A stretch of DNA of 64,000 nt, from the NCBI RefSeq assembly GCF_001718695.1, contig NZ_CP013422.1, forward strand, positions 1,426,001 through 1,490,000, given 5' to 3'. The translations under genes were made by a program, and so were the position numbers. Origin of the DNA: Burkholderia ubonensis (lineage in GTDB: Bacteria; Pseudomonadota; Gammaproteobacteria; Burkholderiales; Burkholderiaceae). The notes below the pieces were generated by a model. That model searched no databases. It was given only the letters and a program-made list of their open reading frames with translations, and was not told where the DNA came from. The stretch's first letter is position 1; each line of letters opens with the position of its first letter. This document shows, one piece after another, positions 45,039 to 54,874 of this stretch.

Positions 45039-46790
45039 TCAATACCCGATCGCGGCTCCGGCCGGACGGCGCGGATCGTTGACACCATAGAGATAGCCGA
45101 CGCGCACGTTGCCCGACACCGACGCGTCGTTGCCCGAGCTCTGGCGGCTCGCCACCTCGGTGCCCGGCAGGCCGACCAGGATCAGCTCGGCGGCGCCCCA
45201 CGGCGTCTGCTCGACCATCTTGTAGCCCATCTTGCGCAGGATCGACAGCGTGTCGGGCGACAGGCCGCGGGTTTCGTAATAGACCTCGTCGGGCAGCCAC
45301 TGATGATGAATGCGCGGCGCGCCGACCGCATCCTGCGGCGTCATCCCGTAGTCGATCACGTTGAGCACGGTCTGCAGCGTGATCGTGATGATCCGGGAGC
45401 CGCCCGGCGAGCCGACCACCATGAACACCTTGCCGTCCTTCTTCACGATCGTCGGCGCCATCGACGACAGCGGACGCTTGCCCGGCGCGATCGAGTTGCG
45501 CGTGCCCTGCACGAGCCCGAACAGGTTCTGCGCGCCGACCTTGACGGTGAAGTCGTCCATCTCGTCGTTCAGGAAGAAGCCGGTGCCCGGCGCGATCACG
45601 ACCGCGCCGAAGCGGCCGTTGACGGTGTACGTCGTCGACACCGCGTTGCCGTCGCGATCGACGATCGAATAGTGGGTCGTCTCCGGCTTCTCGTGCACGC
45701 CGATACCGGGCTGCACGTCGACCGACGCCGTCGCCGCGTCGTCGCTGATCTGCTTGCGGATCTCGGCCGCATACTGCTTGCTGGTCAGCTTCGCGACGGG
45801 ATTGTCGATGAAGTTCGGGTCGCCCAGCAGCGTGTTGCGATCCTCGTATGCGTGGCGCATCGCCTCGGTCATGTAATGGACGACGGCCGCCGACTGGTAG
45901 CCCATCTTGCGCAGGTCGTAGCCTTCGAGCACGTTCAGCGTCTCGCACATCGTCACGCCGCCCGAACTCGGCGGCGGCGCCGACACGAACTCGTAGCCGC
46001 GATACGTGCAGGTCAGCGGCGCGATGTCCTGCGCGCGATACGACGCGAAGTCGGCCGCCGTGATCACGCCGCCGCCGCGCGTCGACGCGGCTTCGACGAG
46101 CTTCGGAATCTCGCCGTGATAGAGCGCGTCCGGGCCCCGCTCCGCGATGCGCTCGAGCGTGCGCGCGAGGTCCTTCTGCACCAGGCGGTCGCCCGGTTGC
46201 AGCGGCGTGCCGTCCGCGCGCAGGAAGATGCGCGCGGCCTCCGGGTCCTTCCTGAAGCGCTCGATCGTCGTGTCGAGGATGTCGGTATCGCCGCGCGTCA
46301 GCACGAAGCCGTCGCGCGCGAGCCGGATCGCCGGCTCCATCACCTGCCTGCGCGTGAGCTTGCCGTACTTGCGCTGCGCGAGGTCGAGGCCGGCGACCGT
46401 GCCCGGCACGCCGACCGCCCGATAGCCGTACAGGCTCTGGTTCGGAATCACGTTGCCGTTCGCGTCGAGGTACATGTTCGCCGACGCCGCGGCCGGCGCC
46501 GTCTCGCGGAAATTGATGAAGCGGTCGCGGCCGTCTGCTAGATGCACAGTCATGAAACCGCCGCCGCCGATGTTGCCGCAGCACGGATTGGTCACCGCCT
46601 GCGCGTAGCCGACCGCCACGGCCGCGTCCACCGCGTTGCCGCCGGCCTTCAGGATGTCGACGCCGATCTGCGACGCGAAATGCTGCGACGACACGACCAT
46701 GCCGTGGGTGGCTTCCACCGCGGGCTCCGAAGCCGCGAACGCGCATGCGCCGACGGCCGACAACAAGGTGAGTACGACGAGCCGTCTCAT
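45039..46790 (-). CDS. ggt: Gamma-glutamyltransferase
   Basis: This 583-aa proenzyme has a signal peptide (MRRLVVLTLLSAVGACAFA), so it acts in the periplasm or outside. Landmarks are THGMVVSSQHFASQIGVDIL, GGNAVDAAVAVGYAQAVTNP, GFMTVHLADGRDRFINFRET, the autocleavage and nucleophile Thr in ETTHYSIVDRDGNAVSTTYT, and the Gly-rich GSPGGSRIITITLQTVLN. It splits glutathione and transfers gamma-glutamyl groups. Processing into large and small subunits is expected before TTHYS (near residue 370). Confidence 0.95.
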   Translation of the reverse strand: MRRLVVLTLLSAVGACAFAASEPAVEATHGMVVSSQHFASQIGVDILKAGGNAVDAAVAVGYAQAVTNPCCGNIGGGGFMTVHLADGRDRFINFRETAPAAASANMYLDANGNVIPNQSLYGYRAVGVPGTVAGLDLAQRKYGKLTRRQVMEPAIRLARDGFVLTRGDTDILDTTIERFRKDPEAARIFLRADGTPLQPGDRLVQKDLARTLERIAERGPDALYHGEIPKLVEAASTRGGGVITAADFASYRAQDIAPLTCTYRGYEFVSAPPPSSGGVTMCETLNVLEGYDLRKMGYQSAAVVHYMTEAMRHAYEDRNTLLGDPNFIDNPVAKLTSKQYAAEIRKQISDDAATASVDVQPGIGVHEKPETTHYSIVDRDGNAVSTTYTVNGRFGAVVIAPGTGFFLNDEMDDFTVKVGAQNLFGLVQGTRNSIAPGKRPLSSMAPTIVKKDGKVFMVVGSPGGSRIITITLQTVLNVIDYGMTPQDAVGAPRIHHQWLPDEVYYETRGLSPDTLSILRKMGYKMVEQTPWGAAELILVGLPGTEVASRQSSGNDASVSGNVRVGYLYGVNDPRRPAGAAIGY

Positions 46791-47149
46791 GACGAAATCC
46801 TCCACACGATTGACCGGCGATGCCGGGATGCGCGATGCGCCGGGCGGCCGGCCGATCCGGCTCCGGTCGAATGTAATGAACGATACATTTCAGCAAGGCT
46901 GCGATCATAGCATCGGCATTTTTCCGTCAAAAACTAGGGGATTTACCGTGCTTTCTGCGCGAAACCCGCGCATGAGATCGGAGAATGTTTGATTCGTTAC
47001 ACGATCGGCGGAGCGGCGCGTCGCCTGGATGCTTGCGTCGGAACGGTCGGGCCGCCCGCCTCGCGCGGCGTCCATCAGCTACCATGCACGCTCGCCGGCA
47101 GACGCAGTTCTGCCGTTCGTCGTTCAGCCACGAGCCAGCCGGGGGGCCC
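46791..47149. promoter_or_regulatory. Divergent promoter region between ggt and the rpiR-type gene
   Basis: About 360 bases between two divergent start codons. It contains no gene-like frame. The part at 46870-46985 is relatively AT-rich and likely includes both promoters. No specific operator was identified. Confidence 0.45.
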
Positions 47150-48028
47150 ATGGGGACAAGCATCAGGGCGTTGCTGCTATCGCAGATGGACAGCTTCACG
47201 CCGTCGGAACAGAAGGTGGCGCACGCGCTGCTGGATCGCTACCCGAGCCTCGGGCTCGGGCCGATCGCGAGCTTCGCGAAGCAAGCCGAAGTGAGCGACC
47301 CGACCGTGTTTCGCTTCGTCGTCAGGATCGGCTTTCCGAATTACTCGTCGTTTCAGCAGGCGCTGCACGACGAGATCGACGCGGCGATGAACTCGCCGCT
47401 CGCGCGCATGGACGCGTTTCATTCGCAAACCGGCATGCGCGACAGTCATGCGGCCATCTTCGAGCGGCTGTCGCAATCGCTCGCGACGACGATCGACGGG
47501 CTCGACGCGGCCGCGTTCGACGCCGCGGTGGCGCTGCTCGCGGCGCCGGAGGTGCGCGTGTTCTGCGGCGGCGGGCGTTATACGGCGCCGCTCGCCTCGC
47601 TGTTCTCGTTCACGCTCGCGTATGCGCGGCCGCACGTGCACTACGTCGAGCCGAACGTGAACGTCGCGTCGGTGTCGCTGGCCGACATGGAGCCCGGCGA
47701 CGTGCTCGTGATCTTCGACTTTCGCCGCTATCAGAAGGACAGCGTCCGGTTCGCGCAGGCTGCGCACGCGCTCGGCGTGCGCGTGCTACTGATCACCGAC
47801 GAATGGCGCTCGCCGATCAGCGCGTTCGCCGAAATCGTGCTGCGGATTCTCGGGCGGCCGTTCGCGATGTTGCAGACCAACGTGCCCGCGCTCGCGCTCG
47901 CCGAGGCGCTCGTGATCGGCGTCACGAACCGGCTGCCGGAACTCGCGCGGCAGCGCATGGAGAAGATCGAGCGGCTCGGTACGGGCGGCGGCGCGCAGGA
48001 TGCCGACCGGTGGGACCTGCCGGAGTGA
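47150..48028 (+). CDS. RpiR/MurR-family transcriptional regulator
   Basis: This 292-aa protein has an N-terminal HTH-6 domain (SFTPSEQKVAHALLDRYPSL, IASFAKQAEVSDPTVFRFVV) and a C-terminal SIS sugar-phosphate-binding fold (VRVFCGGGRYTAPLASLFSF, MEPGDVLVIFDFRRYQKDSV, GVRVLLITDEWRSPIS). Members sense phosphosugars or related metabolites. The ATG at 47150 follows a GGGGG run. It stands divergent from ggt and convergent on the NitT/TauT-like operon, so a role in glutathione or sulfur/nitrogen-compound use is possible but unproven. Confidence 0.9.
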   Translation: MGTSIRALLLSQMDSFTPSEQKVAHALLDRYPSLGLGPIASFAKQAEVSDPTVFRFVVRIGFPNYSSFQQALHDEIDAAMNSPLARMDAFHSQTGMRDSHAAIFERLSQSLATTIDGLDAAAFDAAVALLAAPEVRVFCGGGRYTAPLASLFSFTLAYARPHVHYVEPNVNVASVSLADMEPGDVLVIFDFRRYQKDSVRFAQAAHALGVRVLLITDEWRSPISAFAEIVLRILGRPFAMLQTNVPALALAEALVIGVTNRLPELARQRMEKIERLGTGGGAQDADRWDLPE

Positions 48029-48077
48029 GCGGCGCGGCGCGCCGCATCGGTCGCCGCGCATCAGCGGCGATGAAGCG

Positions 48078-49424
48078 TCAGCTCTCGACGTCCTCGAGGC
48101 TGAACACCTCGGTTTTGTCGTTGTACGAAAACACTTCCCCGTAACGCCCCCAGTCGATCACCGCGTCGAGCGTTTCCTCGGCCGTGTCGTCCGGCAGAAA
48201 ATCCTCCAGCTCCTGCTCGAAGCGCACGCGCGGCGCGCGATGGCCCGGCCGCTCGTTGAGCACCTTCTTGATCCGCGCGGCGAGCGGCACGTGCTTCAGC
48301 AGATGATCCGCGAACATCAGCTTGCGCTCCTGCGTGCCGAACTCCGCGAACACGCGCCCCGGCGGCGTCAGGAACACGTCCCCTTCCCGCACGTCGGCGA
48401 AGCCGAGGTACTGCAGCACTTCGGCGATCGGGAACAGGTCGTCGACCTCCAGATGCAGCGTGCGCGCGATTTCCGGCATGTCCGCGCGGCCGTGGTACGG
48501 CGGCGCGGCGAGCGTCTCGATCAGGCCGGCCATCAGGTTGGTCGACACCTGCGGCAGCCAGCTGCCGAGCTCGAGCCCCTTCTTCGTCGCCTCGCCGATC
48601 TGGCGGGCCGTCATCTTCGCGTAGATGTCGTCGACCAGCCGGCGGAACGCCGGGTCGAGACGATTGCGCGGATGCTTGAACGGCACCTTGATCTCGGCGA
48701 TCACGCGGCCCGGGTTCGACGACAGCACGAGGATCCGGTCGCACATGAACACCGCTTCCTCGATGTTGTGCGTGACGATCAGCACCGACTTGATCGGCAT
48801 GCGGCCCTGCGTCCACAGGTCGAGCAGGTCGGTGCGCAACGTCTCGGCCGTCAGCACGTCGAGCGCCGAGAACGGCTCGTCCATCAGCAGGATCGTCGGT
48901 TCGACGACGAGCGCGCGCGCAAAGCCGACGCGCTGGCGCATGCCGCCCGACAGCTCGCGCGGATACGCGTTCTCGAAGCCGTCGAGGCCGATCAGGTCGA
49001 TCGCGGCGAGCGCGCGCTCGCGACGCTCGCGCGCGCCCACGCCGAGCGCCTCGAGGCCGGCTTCCACGTTCTGCAGCACGGTGAGCCACGGGAACAGCGC
49101 GAAGGTCTGGAACACCATCGCGACGCCTTCGGCCGGGCCGCGCAGCGGCTTGCCGAGATAGGTCACTTCGCCGCCGGTCGGCTCGATCAGCCCGGCGATG
49201 ATCCGCAGCAACGTGGACTTGCCCGAGCCGGAACGGCCGAGCAGCCCGACGATTTCGCCTTCACGCAGCGACAGGTTCGCGTCGTCGAGCACGAGCAATT
49301 CGCCCTGCGTCTTGTTGAAGCCGCGGCTCACGTGGTCGACGCGCAGGATTTCGGCGCCGGGCCGCGGCGGCTGAAGCGGCTGGGACGTCTGGACGGGGGC
49401 GTTGATTACGGTCGGATTTTGCAT
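48078..49424 (-). CDS. NitT/TauT-type ABC transporter ATP-binding protein with C-terminal AAATP domain
   Basis: This 448-aa protein has an ABC domain at ~25-260: Walker A GLLGRSGSGKST, Q-loop MVFQTFALFPWL, signature ELSGGMRQRVGFAR, Walker B TILLMDEPFSALD, H-loop VTHN. A ~150-residue C-terminal AAA-associated domain follows (AARQIGEATKKGLELGSWLP..., DLFPIAEVLQYLGFADVREG), found in a subclass of nitrate/sulfonate/taurine-like ATPases. It is co-transcribed with the permease 11 bp upstream. No periplasmic binding protein is encoded next to it, so the substrate is unknown. Confidence 0.92.
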   Translation of the reverse strand: MQNPTVINAPVQTSQPLQPPRPGAEILRVDHVSRGFNKTQGELLVLDDANLSLREGEIVGLLGRSGSGKSTLLRIIAGLIEPTGGEVTYLGKPLRGPAEGVAMVFQTFALFPWLTVLQNVEAGLEALGVGARERRERALAAIDLIGLDGFENAYPRELSGGMRQRVGFARALVVEPTILLMDEPFSALDVLTAETLRTDLLDLWTQGRMPIKSVLIVTHNIEEAVFMCDRILVLSSNPGRVIAEIKVPFKHPRNRLDPAFRRLVDDIYAKMTARQIGEATKKGLELGSWLPQVSTNLMAGLIETLAAPPYHGRADMPEIARTLHLEVDDLFPIAEVLQYLGFADVREGDVFLTPPGRVFAEFGTQERKLMFADHLLKHVPLAARIKKVLNERPGHRAPRVRFEQELEDFLPDDTAEETLDAVIDWGRYGEVFSYNDKTEVFSLEDVES

Positions 49425-49435
49425 CGCGCTTACTC

Positions 49436-51190
49436 TCAATCGAGACGGAGCCGGGATTCCGCATAGGCGTACATCGGACGCCACAGCAGACGGTTGAACA
49501 GCGTAACGAACAGCGACATCACCGCGATGCCCAGGATGATCTTCGGGAAGTCGCCGGCCGCGGTGGTCTGCGCGATATAGGAGCCGAGGCCGTGCGCGAC
49601 GACCTTCGTGTCGCCCCACTGCACGAATTCGGACACGATGCTCGCATTCCATGCGCCGCCGGACGCGGTGATCGCCCCGGTCACGAAATACGGAAACACG
49701 CCGGGCAGCATCGCCTGACGCCACCACTGCCAGCCGCGGATGCGGAAGTTCTTGGTCGCTTCCTTGTAGTCGTTCGGATAGGACATCGCGCCGGCAATCA
49801 CGTTGAACAGGATGTACCACTGCGTGCCAAGCACGATCAGCGGCGACAGCCAGATGTCCGCGTTCAGGTGGAAGTGGACGATCACGATCACGAACACCGG
49901 GAACAGCAGGTTGGCCGGGAACGCGGCAAGGAACTGCGCGAGCGGCTGGATCTTCTCGGCGAGCTTCGGGCGCAGCCCGATCAGCACGCCGAGCGGCACC
50001 CACACCACCGATGCGATCGCGATCAACACCAGCACGCGCAGCAGCGTGATGAGCCCGAGCACGAGCACGTGGCCGACCTCGGCCAGCGTGACGCCGGTCG
50101 CCACGAAGCCGACGACGCGCCACGCGACATACAGCGTCAACGCGATCACGACGGCGGCCCACACGAGGTCGCCGACGCGCGACGACCGGCGCGACGACTT
50201 GCCGCGCGACCGCGCGAGCGTCACCGACGGCGCGCGCAGCGGAATGCGCGCCGCCTGCGACAGCAGCCAGCCGGCCGGCACCAGCAGTTGGTGGATCAGG
50301 CGCGTGCGGCGCACGAGGTCGAGCAGCCACGATTCGGGCGCATTGCCGGAGCTCGTGGTTTCCATCCGGAACTTGTCGGCCCACGCGACGAGCGGGCGGA
50401 ACAGCAGCTGGTCGTACGCGAGGATCACGACGGTCATCGCGAGGATCACCCAGCCGATCGCGCCGAGGTTCTTGTCGCTGATCGCCTGCGCGAGATACGC
50501 GCCGATGCCCGGCAGCGTGATCGTGTGGTTGCCGACCGTGATCGCCTCCGACGCGACGACGAAGAACCAGCCGCCCGACATCGACATCATCATGTTCCAG
50601 ATCAGGCCCGGCATCGAGAACGGCACCTCGAGCTTCCAGAAGCGCTGCCACGACGTGAGGTGGAAGCCGCGCGACACTTCGTCCAGATCGCGCGGCACCG
50701 TGCGCAGCGACTGGTAGAAGCTGAACGTCATGTTCCACGCCTGGCTCGTGAAGATCGCGAAGATCGCGGCCAGTTCGGCGCCGAGCACGCGGCTCGGGAA
50801 CAGCGCGAGGAAGAACGTCACCGTAAACGAGATATAGCCGAGCACCGGCACCGACTGCAGGATGTCGAGGATCGGCACGAGCACCATGCCGGCGCGGCGG
50901 CTCTTCGCGGCGAGCGTGCCGTACACGAGCGTGAACGCGAGCGACGCGACCATCGCCGCGAGCATCCGCAGCGTCGTGCGCAGCGCATATTCGGGCAGGT
51001 TCGACGGATCCAGCGAGATCTTCTGCGTATTGAGGGTCGTGATCGGCGCCATCGTTTCATGGAACCCGACCACCGCCATCGCGATCACGCAGATGATCAG
51101 CGGAAACGCGACCGCGTCCCAGCGGTTGGGCAGCACGCGCCACGCGGACGCATTGGCGGTGCGATTCGGATCGAAGAAGCGGATATCCAT
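49436..51190 (-). CDS. Double-domain ABC transporter permease, NitT/TauT-like
   Basis: This 584-aa protein comprises two permease units in one chain, each with a BPD_transp_1 EAA-like loop. The first (~1-290) has MLAAMVASLAFTLVYGTLAA, RFWKLEVPFSMPGLIWNMMM and GAYLAQAISDKNLGAIGW. The second (~320-584) has RVLVLIAIASVVWVPLGVLI, NFRIRGWQWWRQAMLPGVFP and GSYIAQTTAAGDFPKIILGI. Standard NitT/TauT permeases are ~260 aa and dimerise, so this is a fused pseudo-heterodimer. It forms an operon with the ATPase. Confidence 0.9.
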   Translation of the reverse strand: MDIRFFDPNRTANASAWRVLPNRWDAVAFPLIICVIAMAVVGFHETMAPITTLNTQKISLDPSNLPEYALRTTLRMLAAMVASLAFTLVYGTLAAKSRRAGMVLVPILDILQSVPVLGYISFTVTFFLALFPSRVLGAELAAIFAIFTSQAWNMTFSFYQSLRTVPRDLDEVSRGFHLTSWQRFWKLEVPFSMPGLIWNMMMSMSGGWFFVVASEAITVGNHTITLPGIGAYLAQAISDKNLGAIGWVILAMTVVILAYDQLLFRPLVAWADKFRMETTSSGNAPESWLLDLVRRTRLIHQLLVPAGWLLSQAARIPLRAPSVTLARSRGKSSRRSSRVGDLVWAAVVIALTLYVAWRVVGFVATGVTLAEVGHVLVLGLITLLRVLVLIAIASVVWVPLGVLIGLRPKLAEKIQPLAQFLAAFPANLLFPVFVIVIVHFHLNADIWLSPLIVLGTQWYILFNVIAGAMSYPNDYKEATKNFRIRGWQWWRQAMLPGVFPYFVTGAITASGGAWNASIVSEFVQWGDTKVVAHGLGSYIAQTTAAGDFPKIILGIAVMSLFVTLFNRLLWRPMYAYAESRLRLD

Positions 51191-51810
51191 CGGTAGCGTG
51201 TGGGTGAAATTGAAAATCGATGGGAGCGGCCGCGCGCGCAGCCGATGGCCGCGTCAGCGTGCGTGGCCCCAGGCAGGCCGTCGGCAGACGCCAACGGCGG
51301 ACGCGCGGCAGCGAGCCGCGGCGCGGGGTTCCGTTGCCGCGAGGTTCGGCATCATGGGCTCCGGAGTGACGATTCGGTGTCGCAGGCTATCGGGCCGGCA
51401 TGACGCAAATGTGACGTGTCACTTACAGGACATTGACATGCAACACATTGCCGGTCGCGGAACCGGTCGCAAACGTTGGCGCAGCGCGACAGCTTTCGCT
51501 TCGCATTGAACGTCGCAGACAGAAGCCACGTGGCGCTCGCCAGTGCGCGCACGATCCGCCCGTCGAAGTGGCCGGCCGGCATGCATTCGGCGTATCGCGA
51601 TCGCAGCCGATGACGGCAGCAGGAAGCACTTCGATGCGAAGCCGCCTCGCGCCATCGGCGAAATGCGCATCCGCCACTCGAATGCGCTCGCCCCCTTCGT
51701 ACGCCGCGGCATCGGGCAACGCACCGCGCAGCGCAGGCGCCGCCGGCCATCGCCTACACTGCTTCCATCCGGCCGGCGCCCGCCGGCCGTCACCGACCGC
51801 GAGGCAAACG
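51191..51810. other. Intergenic region, no gene seen
   Basis: About 620 bases between divergent genes (permease and patatin). Frames are long only because of high GC and show no family-like sequence. The segment 51400-51445 has a short, less GC-rich patch that could be a promoter. No terminator, repeat or RNA gene was found. Confidence 0.45.
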
Positions 51811-52956
51811 ATGACGGCGAGTCAACCCGCACACCCGAAACTGCCCGGCCAGGTCGTGCTCGTCCTGCAGGGCGGCGGCGCGTTGGGCGCGTACCAGCTC
51901 GGCGTATTCCAGGCGATGAGCGAATCCGGCATCGAGCCGGACTGGGTCATCGGCACCTCGATCGGCGCGATCAATGCGGCGCTGATCGCCGGCAACGCGC
52001 CGGCGCAGCGCGCGCAGCGGATCGCACAGTTCTGGCGTCACGTGACCGAACGCCCCGCGGTGAACGTGCCGGGCCTGCCGACGACCTGGAACAAGATCGG
52101 CGCCGAGTTCGCGGTGATCGGCGCGGGGCTGCCCGGATTTTTTCGGCCGAACCCTGCCGCGTGGCTCGGGCCGCTCGCGCACGTCGGCGTCGAGCACGCG
52201 TCGTACTACGTGGCCGAGCCGCTGCGCGACACGCTCGTCTCGCTGATCGACGTCGAGCTGCTGAACGCGGGCCGGCCGCGCCTGACCGTCGGCGCCGTGA
52301 ACGCGTGCACGGGCGAGATGCGCTATTTCGACTCGCGCGACCAGCACAGCCCGCTGACCGTCGAGCACATCATGAGCTCGGGCGCGCTGCCGCCGGCGTT
52401 CCCCGCGGTGCGGATCGACGGCCAGCCGTACTGGGATGGCGGCGTCTATTCCAATACCCCGGTCGAGGTGGTGCTGGACGACACGCCGCGCCGGAGCTCG
52501 ATCATCTTCTCGGTGCAGATGTGGAATCCGGTCGGCCCCGAGCCGGAAAGCATCTGGCAGGTATCGGAACGGCAGAAGGATATCCAGTACGCGAGCCGCA
52601 CCGACAGCCAGATCAAGCGTCAGCAGCAGATCCACCGCCTGCGCCACGTGATCAACGAACTGGTGATGCGCGTGCCGGAGCCGGAGCGCGCGTCGGCGGA
52701 CGTGCAGGCGCTGGCCGCGTGGGGATGCCAGACCACGATGCGCGTGATCAAGCTCGCCGCGCCGCGGCTCGACGGGGACAACCAGTTCAAGGACATCGAT
52801 TTCACGCCGGCCGGCATCGCCGCCCGCCGCCAGGCCGGTTTCGACGCGACGATGCAGGCGATCGCCGCGCGGCCGTGGGAACGGCCGATGGATCCGACCG
52901 AGGGCTTGAGCGTGTGGAGCCCGGAAGAAAACCGGATCGGCGAACGGCACAACTGA
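51811..52956 (+). CDS. Patatin-like phospholipase family protein
   Basis: This 381-aa protein has the patatin catalytic elements: oxyanion hole VLQGGGALGAYQLGV, nucleophile GTSIGAINAAL (GxSxG) and the catalytic Asp in YWDGGVYSNTP (DGG). A C-terminal domain of ~130 residues (DIQYASRTDSQIKRQQQIHR ... FTPAGIAARRQAGFDATMQA) resembles the DUF3734-type extension found in many proteobacterial members. No signal peptide is present, so it is likely cytoplasmic or membrane-associated. Lipid acyl hydrolase activity is expected; the substrate is unknown. Confidence 0.92.
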   Translation: MTASQPAHPKLPGQVVLVLQGGGALGAYQLGVFQAMSESGIEPDWVIGTSIGAINAALIAGNAPAQRAQRIAQFWRHVTERPAVNVPGLPTTWNKIGAEFAVIGAGLPGFFRPNPAAWLGPLAHVGVEHASYYVAEPLRDTLVSLIDVELLNAGRPRLTVGAVNACTGEMRYFDSRDQHSPLTVEHIMSSGALPPAFPAVRIDGQPYWDGGVYSNTPVEVVLDDTPRRSSIIFSVQMWNPVGPEPESIWQVSERQKDIQYASRTDSQIKRQQQIHRLRHVINELVMRVPEPERASADVQALAAWGCQTTMRVIKLAAPRLDGDNQFKDIDFTPAGIAARRQAGFDATMQAIAARPWERPMDPTEGLSVWSPEENRIGERHN

Positions 52957-53014
52957 CGCGCGCCGCGCGGCGGCGTCGCGTGGTGCCGCCCGCGGCGCGC
53001 GCTCGCGCGGCCGC

Positions 53015-53719
53015 TCAGAGCGCGCGCACGATGCCGCCGTCGACGCGAATGTTCTGCCCGGTGACGTAGCCCGCGCCGTCGGACAGCAGAAACGCGACCG
53101 TCTTCGCGATTTCCCCGGTCTTGCCGAAGCGGCCCGCCGGAATGCGCGCGACGATCTCCGGCGTTTCCGGCCAGCTGTCGACGAAGCCCGGCAGCACCGC
53201 GTTCATCCGGATGTTCTCGCCCGCGTAGCGCTCCGCATAGAGACGCGTCCATGCGCTCAACGCCGCGCGCAGCGCCGACGACACCGGCATCGGCTGCTCG
53301 GGCGCATCCGCCGCGAAGCTCGAGATGTTCACCACCGCGCCGCCGCCCTGCGCCTGGAAAATCGGCGTCACGCGCCGCATCACGCGCACGACGTTCAGCA
53401 GGATCAGGTCCAGCCCCGCGTGCCAGTCGTCGTCGGTGATCGACAGCAGGTCGCCCTTCGGCGGATGCCCGGTGTTGTTCACGACCGCGTCGATGCGGCC
53501 ATACCGCGCGATCGTCTCGCGCACGAGCCGCTCGATGTCCGCGTCCTCGGTTACCGAGCCCTGGAGGCCGAAGCCGCCCAGCTCCTCGCCCAGCGCGACC
53601 GCGCTGCCGGACGGCGACATCAGCGCGACGCGGTAGCCCGTCGCCGCCAGTTCGCGCGCGATCGCCGCGCCCATGCCCTTGCCCGCCGCCGTGATCAGCG
53701 CCACTTTTTCTACAGTCAT
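53015..53719 (-). CDS. Atypical short-chain dehydrogenase/reductase
   Basis: This 234-aa protein has a Rossmann-type SDR fold (VALITAAGKGMGAAIARELA, AVVNNTG, VVNISS, C-terminal GAGYVTGQNIRVDGG). The usual TGxxxGxG is TAAGKGMG. Where the family has the catalytic YxxxK, the sequence PVSSALRAALSAWTRLYAER offers Ser and Arg instead. Normal SDR chemistry is therefore doubtful; it may use other residues or have a non-catalytic role. It is divergent from the LysR-type gene, which probably regulates it. Confidence 0.85.
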   Translation of the reverse strand: MTVEKVALITAAGKGMGAAIARELAATGYRVALMSPSGSAVALGEELGGFGLQGSVTEDADIERLVRETIARYGRIDAVVNNTGHPPKGDLLSITDDDWHAGLDLILLNVVRVMRRVTPIFQAQGGGAVVNISSFAADAPEQPMPVSSALRAALSAWTRLYAERYAGENIRMNAVLPGFVDSWPETPEIVARIPAGRFGKTGEIAKTVAFLLSDGAGYVTGQNIRVDGGIVRAL

Positions 53720-53838
53720 GCCGTTCTCCAGAATGGTCGGCGCAACGCTACCGACGTGTGCAAAAGCGCCACTCTAGGCCTCTATAATCGGCCTGTCGAA
53801 CGATCATTTCTGCATTTACCCTGTAGGTTTTCTACTGC

Positions 53839-54738
53839 ATGAAGGCGCTGTCCAATGCCCGTCGGTTTCCGCCGCTGAATGCGCTGCGCGCGTTCGAAGT
53901 GTCCGCGCGCCACCTGAATTTTCGCCTCGCCGCCGATGAACTCGGCGTCACGCAGGGCGCGGTTGCGCAGCAAGTGCGGCATCTGGAGGACGCGGTGCAA
54001 GTACAGTTGTTCCGGCGCTTGCCGCGAGGGCTCGCGCTGACGCGCGACGGGCTCGAGTATTTCTCGTCGGTCCAGCGCGCGCTGCAGCTGATCGCCGACG
54101 CGACGCAAGCGCTCGGCCAGCGGCCGGCGGCGCTCACGATCAGCACGACGCCGTCGTTCGCGTCGAAGTGGCTGATCCCGCGGCTGGCCGACTTCGGCCG
54201 GCAGCATCCCGACATTGAAGTGCGCGTCGTCGCGGACGAGCGGCTCGCATCGTTCCGGGCCGATGGCGTCGATATCGCGATTCGGCTCGGCAAGCCGCCG
54301 TTTCCCGCCGGGCTGACCGCGCAGTTACTGTCGCCGCTCGACGTGTTCGCCGTCGCCAGCCCCAAATTGCTCGACGGCGCGCCGCCGATCCGCTCGATCG
54401 ACGATCTGTCGACGCACGTGCTGCTGCACGACGGGCACGATCTGTGGCCGGAATTCGTCGACAAGCTCGGCGGACGAGGCCGCGTGGACGCGACCAAGGG
54501 CCCGCGCTTCAGTCAGTCGCTGCTCGCGATCGACGCGGCAGTCGCCGGCCAGGGCATCGCCTTGACGAGCGAGCCGCTCGTCGAGCGCGATATCGCCGAA
54601 GGCCGGCTGCGGCGCGTATTCGATTTTTCGTTTCCGATGTCGCTCGGCTTTTACGTCGTCTTTCCGAATGCGAATGCGCAGTCCGATACGCTCGAAGCGA
54701 TGCGCCGATGGCTGTTTGCGCAGTATGCGGCTGCGTGA
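53839..54738 (+). CDS. LysR-type regulator, GcvA/AmpR-like
   Basis: This 299-aa protein has the N-terminal winged helix of the GcvA/AmpR branch (FPPLNALRAFEVSARHLNFR, AADELGVTQGAVAQQVRHLE, FRRLPRGLALTRDG). The effector domain (~90-295) includes PSFASKWLIPRLADF, VDIAIRLG, DVFAVASPKLLDG and VAGQGIALTSEPLVERDIAE. Such regulators usually control the divergent neighbour, here the atypical SDR, from the 119-bp gap. Confidence 0.92.
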   Translation: MKALSNARRFPPLNALRAFEVSARHLNFRLAADELGVTQGAVAQQVRHLEDAVQVQLFRRLPRGLALTRDGLEYFSSVQRALQLIADATQALGQRPAALTISTTPSFASKWLIPRLADFGRQHPDIEVRVVADERLASFRADGVDIAIRLGKPPFPAGLTAQLLSPLDVFAVASPKLLDGAPPIRSIDDLSTHVLLHDGHDLWPEFVDKLGGRGRVDATKGPRFSQSLLAIDAAVAGQGIALTSEPLVERDIAEGRLRRVFDFSFPMSLGFYVVFPNANAQSDTLEAMRRWLFAQYAAA

Positions 54739-54874
54739 GCGATGCGGGACGCGCCGTCGATCAACCCCACTCCCACCAGTGCCATCGTGCATATCGTCTT
54801 TTTCCGATATATGATTCGGTCAACGGCGATACTCGTTGTGCTCCAGTTTTTCCGCCCGAACATCTGACCTTGCC

